Below, piece after piece: positions 57,152 to 64,000 of a stretch of DNA of 64,000 bases. Numbering within the stretch: the stretch's first letter is position 1; the number at the start of each line of letters is the position of its first letter. The notes beneath the pieces are model-generated. The model ran no database searches, had not been told where the DNA came from, and worked only from the letters and a program-made list of their open reading frames with translations. Made by a program: the position numbers and the translations under genes. This DNA is from Posidonia oceanica (lineage: Eukaryota > Streptophyta > Magnoliopsida > Alismatales > Posidoniaceae): the NCBI GenBank assembly GCA_037176725.1, contig JAZBRS010000020.1, positions 93,824,501 to 93,888,500 of the forward strand, in the 5' to 3' direction.

Positions 57152-59480
57152 AGCAAGGTCAAACGTAGCGAGACCGTGGCTCAGGGTTGACAAGACACCC
57201 CCTCTAAGATCGACAAGGGCCAGTTTTTGTGGACAGGAGTCACTTATTTGATGGATGCACCAAAAATTGTGACTCGTCACCCAATGCAGATGCATGCGAA
57301 CACTAGGATGCTGTGCCAATGCAGGGACTAGTGCACGGTGCTAATGCAAATGTCATGCCTACGCTAATGCTCATTGCGTTGTACTCCGCTGGGGGAAAGC
57401 GGGTGATGCATGCACGCGGAAAAGGCAAAAAATGCAATGCAATGGTCGTTGGGTAGTACTTCTGGAAAGCCGAACGACCAGGTACGCTGAGTGGTGTGCA
57501 GCTCTAGCGCAAGGGTGCCGTTTGCCAAGCTTCTGCTGTAGGCATAGGCGATGCAAGTGTTGAAAGTGAATGGCTGAAGAAAGGATGTTGAAAGAGAGAT
57601 GTTGTGAATGTGCATGCGATGGCAGGCATGAAATGCCCGGGAAATGGAGTTTGGAAGCTGGGGTAATGATTCCAGAGGAGTAGTAGCGCAATAAGAGTGC
57701 AATGTTATGCAATGGGGCACGTGAAACTGAGAAAACGATCCCAGGCCGTGCACTGCTACGAGTGTCATCCCAAGCCGGCAAGCTGCGAAAGTCTTGCGGG
57801 TGCTGAGGATGCTACCCTAGGCAATACGCGAACCAGGGGTTCGAATCCTAAGCGCGCGGTGCTATGTTGTGAAATGCAAAGTATAAAACAATGGAACGCC
57901 GAACACGTGGAACCAAGAAAATGATCCCAAGGACGCGCACTACTGCAGGTGCCTCCCAAAGCTGGCAAGTTGCGAAAGTCTTGCGGGTGCTGAGGATGGT
58001 ACCTTAAGCAATACGCTCGCCAGGGGTTTGAATCCCAAACACGCGATGTCCGCGTGATGATGGAATGCAGTTCTAGGACTGACTCTACGGAGGATACAAG
58101 GAAGCTATATGATGTCATGTGAATGAGATGCTAATGTTATGCAGTGAAATGCAATATATCAACAGTGGAACGCTGGGCATGCGAAATCGAGAAAATGATC
58201 CCAAGGCCGTGCACTACTGCGAGTATCATCCAAAGCCAGCAAGCTACGAAAGTCTTGCGAGTGCCGAGGATGATACCTTAGGCAATATGCGAGCTAGGGG
58301 TTCGAGTCCTAGATGCGCCATGTCCGTGTGATGATGCGGTGCTAATGCTATGCAACAGAATGCTATTACACTACGACGAAAGGGTGATAAGTTAACGGAC
58401 CTATCGCCGGATAGTTAGGGACTATCGGCCCGTTGAGGAGTTGACGGACTCATCACCGGATAGTTAGGGCTATCAGCTCGCTGAGGAGTTAACAGACTCA
58501 TCACTGGATAGTTAGCGCTATCAGCCCGAATGGGGGTGAGAAGATACCAAGGGGCAGCCAGACGTGCCTGGTATCGAAAGCATTAACAGGCCAGCGAATC
58601 TGTCAGGCAAGGGAGGTGGTGGCAAGTGAGAGGACTTGTATCCACGAATGCAACGGGAATGCCATACCCGAAGGTGTGGCAGAGGTCCGCAGACGCTCCC
58701 GTAACAGTTGGGGATGTCAGCCCAATGCAGATGGAAATGGGATACCATGAGGCAACAAACAAAGATGCCCATGGCATCAAAATGCAAGGTGGAGACAACA
58801 CTAACGGGTCTGTCAGCTGAGTAGTTAGGGCTACCAGCCCGATGCTGTGGAATGGATGTAAGGGATCACCATGCGATGTGCAATGACGGTGGGGAATGCA
58901 ATGGAATAATGCAAATGCAAGGTGATAAGTTGACGGACCTATCACCGAATAGTTAGGGATATTAGCCCGAATGATAAGTTGATGGACTTATCACTGAGCA
59001 GTTAGGGCTGCCAGCCCGATGCAGTTGGAAATGGGACGATACCACAGGGCAGCAAAAAAGATGCCCCTGGTATCAGGGATGATATCAGGGGACAGCCTAA
59101 GCGCCCGTGGCATCGAAAGGTGAAGATGGATGGATGAATGATGGATGATAAGTTGACGGACCTATCGCCGAATAGTTAGGGATATCAGCCTGGATGATAA
59201 GTTGTCGGACTTATCGCCGAGCAGTTAGGGTTGCCAGCCCCGATGGAAAATGACAAAATGATAGGTTGACAGACCCATCACCGAGTGGTTAGGGCTGCCA
59301 GCCTGAATGCAAGGAATGCAGAACAATGTAGAGAGAAGACAGGAACCCATCATGGCGGGTGTGCAATGGTCTCAGTACGGGCACACTTCGTGGTGTCACA
59401 GGGTGATAAACGAGGGGCATGCCAGTCATCAAGGACCTACCCAATGCGGTGGGCAGCAAAATTTGAAAAACGGGGTCTCT
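57152..59480 (-). other. E3 3' UTR with hairpin modules
   Basis: 57690-58330 holds three units of about 190-270 bp, each with GAGAAAACGATCCCA, GCTGCGAAAGTCTTGCGGGTGCTGAGGAT and the hairpin CGAACC-AGG-GGTTCG (57829-57843; variants at about 58010 and 58290). 58380-59300 holds GATAAGT/GATAGGT hairpins alternating with GATAG-, GTAG- or GCAG-TTAGGG loops, and the TGGTATCA inverted repeat at 59065-59090 (one G-T pair). No gene. Confidence 0.75.
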
Positions 59481-60460
59481 GAGTGAGGCAGGCAAAAGTG
59501 CTCATCCTTGACTCCGATTTTCAAAAGTAGGGAGAAGAGAAGATAAAAATATATTACAACATGCATTTTTTGAGTGGCTTCGGACTTAAAGCAGTTGTGC
59601 TAAGAGGATGCTTCTGTAGTTTGACTCAGGAGACTCGATCCTTGAGCAACGCCATGCCGAGTTGTGGTCAGTGGCTCTCATTCTCACTCTTGGCTCAGGA
59701 TGAGGCTTTAGCTTTGTAGAGTATAGCCTTCAGCTATCTGTGGGTAGCAGAAGCATTGGATGTAGCTTCATAGCCTCCGTCTCAATTCCTCAGGGACCGA
59801 CTACCACTTTTGACGCTCTTGGGTTGATATTTCTTTTCCCCTTATGAGTGACTGGAGTTGTATCTAGCCTGCCAAGGAAGTAGTTGTTGTCTGCACTAGG
59901 GATTGGAGCATGCTGCTGCACTCAAAGGTTAGGGCCAGGTCCTCCTGATGATGTGTCCTGTGTAGTTGACATTGTGGTGCCTGTAGTTGATAGTTGAGGG
60001 GGCTTCGATGCTTGTCCGAGTCACTCCTCTCATGAGCACCTTCTTTCTTCGACTTCTTTCTTTGTTTTTCTTTTATGCTCAGCATGCATATTATGTTATC
60101 ATATTCTTTTGCTCACATGATCTCTATTCTTTTGGATATGCATGACTTCGCCCTCTTGGGGTAGCGGTCCCGGATGAGGCGTTGAGAGTTCGGCTGATCA
60201 GCGTACACCATCAGCCTCTGCTGTACAGGCAGCCTCTGGCTATGTTCTGCTCTGCTTGGGTCCTCCCTGTGTTGGTTGACTCTCTTGATAAGGTGGATCT
60301 CACCTTTGGGAGTTTTTAAGCTCGACGAGATGCTCTATTCTGCTCTCAGTCTCACTCTGCAGCCACATGCAAGAGATGGCGCTGATCGGGAGAGACCTGC
60401 CTGAGGTTGTCATTGCTTGGCATCCTCTAGGCGCCGCTTGTTTGTCTGTAGCCGGGTTTC
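59480..60460 (-). other. Conserved post-gag block, E3 copy
   Basis: Counterpart of E1 23028-24010 and E2 43380-44471. Minus frames read NPATDKQAAPRGCQAM, SGRSLPISAISCMWLQSETE (up to 60300), then after stops LPQEGEVMHIQKNRDHVSKR and SPLNYQLQAPQCQLH (60085-59864). No recognised domain. Confidence 0.5.
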
Positions 60461-61650
60461 TGATTATACAAATGTTTATGAGTTTTGTATTTTCTAAAAG
60501 GGGAAGGGACAAACATGTTTTTGGGTTTTGTATTGGTTTTGTATTTTTATGGTTTTTTGTTTTGGAAAACATAAACAGGGAAAACCAGCAGCGAGGCAAA
60601 GAAAAAATATTTTTGGTGTTTTTGGTTTTCTTGATTTTTTTGGTGTTTTTGTATTTTACAGGATGTAAGAAATGATATGTACATGCGGGAGATGACAATG
60701 CATGATGACAGATATGTGCAAGATGGCTAATATGCATGCAAAGTGATTGATATGTGCAGTTGATAAGTTGACGGACTTATCGCCGGATAGTTAGGACTAT
60801 CAGCCTGATAGTGATAGGTTAACGGACCTATCACCGAATAGTTAGGGGTATCAGCCCGAATGATAAGTTGACGGACTTATCACCGAGCAGTTGGGGGTGC
60901 TGGCCCGATGGTGAGTTGATGGACTCGTCATCGAATAGTTTGGGATATCAACCCAAATGATAAGTTGACGGACTTATCGCCGAGTAGTTAGGGGTGCCGG
61001 CCCGATGGTGAGTTGACGGACCCATCACCAAATAGTTTGGGATATCAGCCCGATGGTGATAGGTTAACAGACCTATCGCCGAGCAGTTAGGGGTGCTGGT
61101 CCTATGGTGAGTTGACGGACCCATCACCGAATAGTTTGGGATATCAACCCGATGGTGATAGGTTAACGGACCTATCGTCGAGCAGTTAGGGCTGCCAGCC
61201 CGATGGTGAGTTGATAGACCCATCGCCGAATAGTTTGGGATATCAGCCCGAATGATAAGTTGACGGACCCATCACCGAATAGTTTGGGATATCAGCCTGA
61301 TGGTGATAGGTTAACGGACCTATCGCTGAATAGTTAGGGGTATCAGCCCGAATGATAAGTTGACGGACTTATCGCCGAGCAGTTTAGGGGTGCCGACCCG
61401 ATGATGAGTTGACGGACTCGTCACCGAATAGTTTGGGATATCAGCCCGATGGTGATAGGTTAACGGGCCTATTGCCGAGCAGTTAGGGCTGCCAACCTGA
61501 ACGATGTGAATGCCTGAAGAAGGAGAGAATGCATGCTTTTAGGTTTCTGCTATTTTATGTTTTTTATGATTTTCCGAGAAGACGCAAAAACAAACGAGAG
61601 GAAAAGAAAAGACAGTGTAGGAATAAAAAGGAGAGGTAAGAGGGGCTTAC
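60461..61650 (-). other. E3 putative post-gag intron, expanded by a hairpin array
   Basis: Donor AG/GTAAGC (GTAAGC at 61650-61645) close to the gag stop; acceptor TATAATCAG ending at about 60461. About 1190 bp, twice that of E1 and E2; the difference is the hairpin array at 60755-61500. Confidence 0.5.
60755..61500. repeat. Tandem covarying-hairpin array in E3
   Basis: About 15 units of about 48-50 bp. Each has a first stem (GATAAGT/ACTTATC at 60762-60781; GATAGGT/ACCTATC at 60813-60832; GATGAGT/ACTCGTC near 61402) with loop TGACGG or TAACGG, then CGCCGA, then a second stem around TTAGGG or TTTGGG (GATAG/CTATC at 60786-60801; GCAG/CTGC near 61182), then CAGCCCGATG. Confidence 0.85.
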
Positions 61651-61662
61651 CTGTCAGCAACC

Positions 61663-64000
61663 TCAGGAGGGAGGTGCTGAGCCCATTCCTACGCTGCTGA
61701 CGCTATCGGCGAGGTCCATTGTTGGCAGTGCGGGGAGCACTAGGGCTGCCGGAGTTGCTGACGGCAGTGCAGGGAACACTGGAGCTACTAGGGTGGGTGG
61801 AGGAGCTAACCTGGATGGTGCTGCAACTGAGCTTGTTGTCGACACTGCTGCTTCATCCGAGCGTCCCTTAGACGGACTAGGGGAAGAAGACAAAAGGAGG
61901 TTGCGCCGATGGGATCGGGAGGATCCACCGAGATGGAAGCGAGCTCAGAGAAGACTGGGATAGACCCCCGAGGTTTCGGCATTTGCGAAGCCTGCAGGCT
62001 CGGAAGAGGAAGGGTTGGCTACACTAGGGTGTGCAAGTGCAAGTGTAGGAGTAGGTGCAAGTGCTGGCTCCTGCTCGTCAACGCTGATGATCCTGCGATC
62101 GATCAAGCACTGAACAGCATCCCGGAGAGTGAGGCAGTTGTCCGTCGAGTGCCCGGTGGCCCGATGGAAACTACAGAACTGATCCGTATCATGCCACCAC
62201 GGAGGGGTATCTGGTGACGAGCGGACAGCCGGGAGTCTCAGGAGCGACTCAACTTGAGGGAAAATGACGCTCAGTGGTTCGGGTAGAGGGGTGTCATCAC
62301 ACTCAGCCCGACGAGGTCGTCTTTGCCCTAGTTGGAGTCCTTACCAAGCGGGTGCGACGTGATGCACGGGCTCGACGGTGGCAATGTGTGCAGTGGGTGC
62401 ATAATTAGGTGTGTGCTCTAGTGAAAAAGGGTCTGGCTGACTCTCTGCATAGGCAGGCTCTTTAGGTGGATCGATGCATGCTTTAGTGTGCTGCTCGAAA
62501 TAACTAGGAGCGGAGTTGTTGTTGTTTTTGCTATTGCCGCTGCGGCAATTGCTGGAGGTGTTGGCTTGCCTAGCCAATGCAGAAAGTGCGGGGAAATGCC
62601 CACTTCGTAATGAGCTTTCCATGCGGGCGCCAGCCCTAATCAACGATGCAAAGCTAGTGATGTGCTAAATGCAAAGTAGAGTCCCAGTCGCAGGCAGCGC
62701 CCCCTTGATGATCATCTCGATAGAATCCTCCTCGGAGGGTTTTTCTTTGATCTGGGTGATTATGGAACGTCAGCGACCGACATACTCCCCGAATGGCTCC
62801 TGGGGCCTTTACTGGATGGCGACGAGATCCTCCCTCTTGGGGTTTAAGTCGAGGTTGAATGAATATTGCTCAAGGAAAGCCCGGGAAAGATCAGTCCAAG
62901 TCTGAACCATAGCCATGTCAAGGGAAATGAACCACTTGTGCGCGGGGCCGATCAAACTCTTTTGAAATAGGCGGATAAGGAGCCTTTCATCAGCCTGAAG
63001 CTGAGCAAGGTCCCCGCAGTATGCCTTCAGATGCGAAATAGGGCAGCCTCTACCATTGTATTTATCGAATTTCAGGATGTGAAACTTCGAAGGGAGTGCG
63101 GCCTCTGGAAAGAGACAGAGGTTGCGGAATTGGTAGGGTTGGTGGTCCATGCCCTGCACTAGACGTAGTGCTTTCTCCAGAACGTCCATCCTGTCATTGA
63201 TGGGATCTGAATTTGCTGCCAAGGGAGATGGTGAGGCAGCAAGGGCAGGGACCACATATGCCGTCTGGGTCGCACCGAAGTGCTCCTCCGGATCCACCAT
63301 TGCGTAGCCTGGTGCCGCGTCATGATGGCCAGTGTATCCATGCAGTGGTGTGGTGTATGCAGGAAAGTATGTTGGGTTTTGAACCTGATGCAAGGGGGAT
63401 GGATAGATAATATGCTGTGTAATGGGAGGTGCAGAGTGCTAGAGCAATAGTTACTGCACAGGCGCAGTGCCTGGCAACGAACCAGTGGGATACTGTGCTC
63501 CAACCAGCCTGAAGGACTGGTTACCAGGGAATGGAGTTCCATGCAGTGCATAGTGCTGTGCAAATGTAGGAGGTAGAAGGTGTGCCCCCATCGCCGAGGC
63601 AGTGAGTAGCTGGGGCGATGGTCTAGGCGGGAGTGCAGTGTGTGCAGGAGTAGGCTGCAGAGGAACCTCAGGGGCCGTAGGAATGCAAGGGGGACGAACT
63701 AATAGAGCCATGCCCTGCAGTGTGTGGGCAGTCTCCATCAGGTGCTGGTACTGCAGCTTAGGGGACCCGTCAGTGGGAACGCTGAAGTGTAGGACTGGCG
63801 GGGGACCAGATTCAAGAGGTTGGGAACCTATGGCAAGGGTCGCTGCAGCAGAAGGGACGTCGATAACGACATAGCCTTGGGACAGAGGGGTCAGAGGCGC
63901 CTCCGGAGCACGAGTGGTGGTCACCAAGATAGACTCGGTGACCAGACCCGGAGGGGCGCATGTCTGCCAATGCCCCGCAACATAATGGGGTGCCCTAGAC
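61663..64000 (-). pseudogene. gag: E3 gag (partial at 5' end, several stops)
   Basis: A minus-strand frame collinear with E2 gag. Visible order: Pro-rich part (63927-63451), two in-frame stops at about 63440-63453, linker, helix DRMDVLEKALRLVQGMD, an intact-looking Ty3-type capsid (about 63100-62810: LPSKFHILKFDKYNGRGCP, HKWFISLDM, FLEQYSFNLD), a stop at 62809-62811, Ser/Asn-rich linker, a stop at 62341-62343 just after the VAPAW motif, zinc knuckle CSFHRATGHSTDNC at 62175-62134, and the end GMGSAPPS at 61663. The start lies beyond 64000 or is deleted. This is the best-preserved capsid in the window. Confidence 0.8.

Larger units (their letters stand above)
54629..64000 (-). mobile_element. 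E3: gag-only Tat/Ogre-like LTR retrotransposon (5' part beyond window)
   Basis: Minus-strand 3' LTR (54629-57137), polypurine tract, 3' UTR, conserved block, putative intron and gag. The gag N-terminus and the 5' LTR lie right of 64000 or are lost. No pol in the part seen. The arrangement is collinear with E2. Confidence 0.8.

Overview
This is repeat-rich nuclear DNA of a seed plant. I see no host protein-coding gene, rRNA or tRNA gene. Almost every base belongs to nested long-terminal-repeat (LTR) retrotransposons of one Ty3/gypsy lineage (Tat/Ogre-like), plus one broken endogenous caulimovirid. The evidence for a plant is the caulimovirid, the Tat-type primer-binding sites, plant-telomere-like AAACCCTA boxes in the LTRs and the TG...CA LTR family. 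I cannot name the species.

Layout. E6 (1-368, +) is an LTR end. 369-8324 is an endogenous pararetrovirus: a minus-strand coat/protease/RT/RNase H genome, its intergenic promoter and a truncated movement protein, joined head-on to an inverted plus-strand copy of its 3' third. E5 (minus) has a 3' LTR at 8325-11076 and a 3' UTR at 11077-15245 with two hairpin satellites; its pol 3' end (RNase H, integrase) is at 30357-32214. E1 (15246-30337, +) sits inside E5, with 3.8 kb LTRs, a gag and no pol. E4 (minus) is an LTR at 32215-37134 plus 53626-53897 and a 3' UTR at 53898-54628. E2 (37135-53625, minus) sits inside the E4 LTR, with 3.6 and 5.0 kb LTRs, a gag and no pol. E3 (54629 to beyond 64000, minus) sits inside the E4 3' UTR, again with gag and no pol in the part visible.

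How the parts relate. E1, E2 and E3 share a plan: a PBS of one type (seen in E1 and E2), a leader with a small C-rich/G-rich hairpin, a gag ending in a CX2HX4HX4C knuckle, a consensus 5' splice site within a few bases of the gag stop, a conserved block of unknown role, a hairpin-rich 3' UTR and a purine tract. All lack protease, RT, RNase H and integrase, so they would depend on a relative such as E5. All gag frames carry stops, so nothing here looks autonomous now.

The most unusual signal is structural. LTRs, the putative post-gag intron and the 3' UTRs are full of short inverted repeats whose loops or spacing are kept while stem sequences change on both sides (for example GATAAGT/ACTTATC, GATAGGT/ACCTATC and GATAGAC/GTCTATC; GATAG/CTATC, GCAG/CTGC and GTAG/CTAC around TTAGGG). 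In LTRs, 29-bp hairpin cassettes recur about every 235-240 bp and are gained or lost in whole units. All coordinates, matches and counts were read by eye; no alignment or folding program was run.
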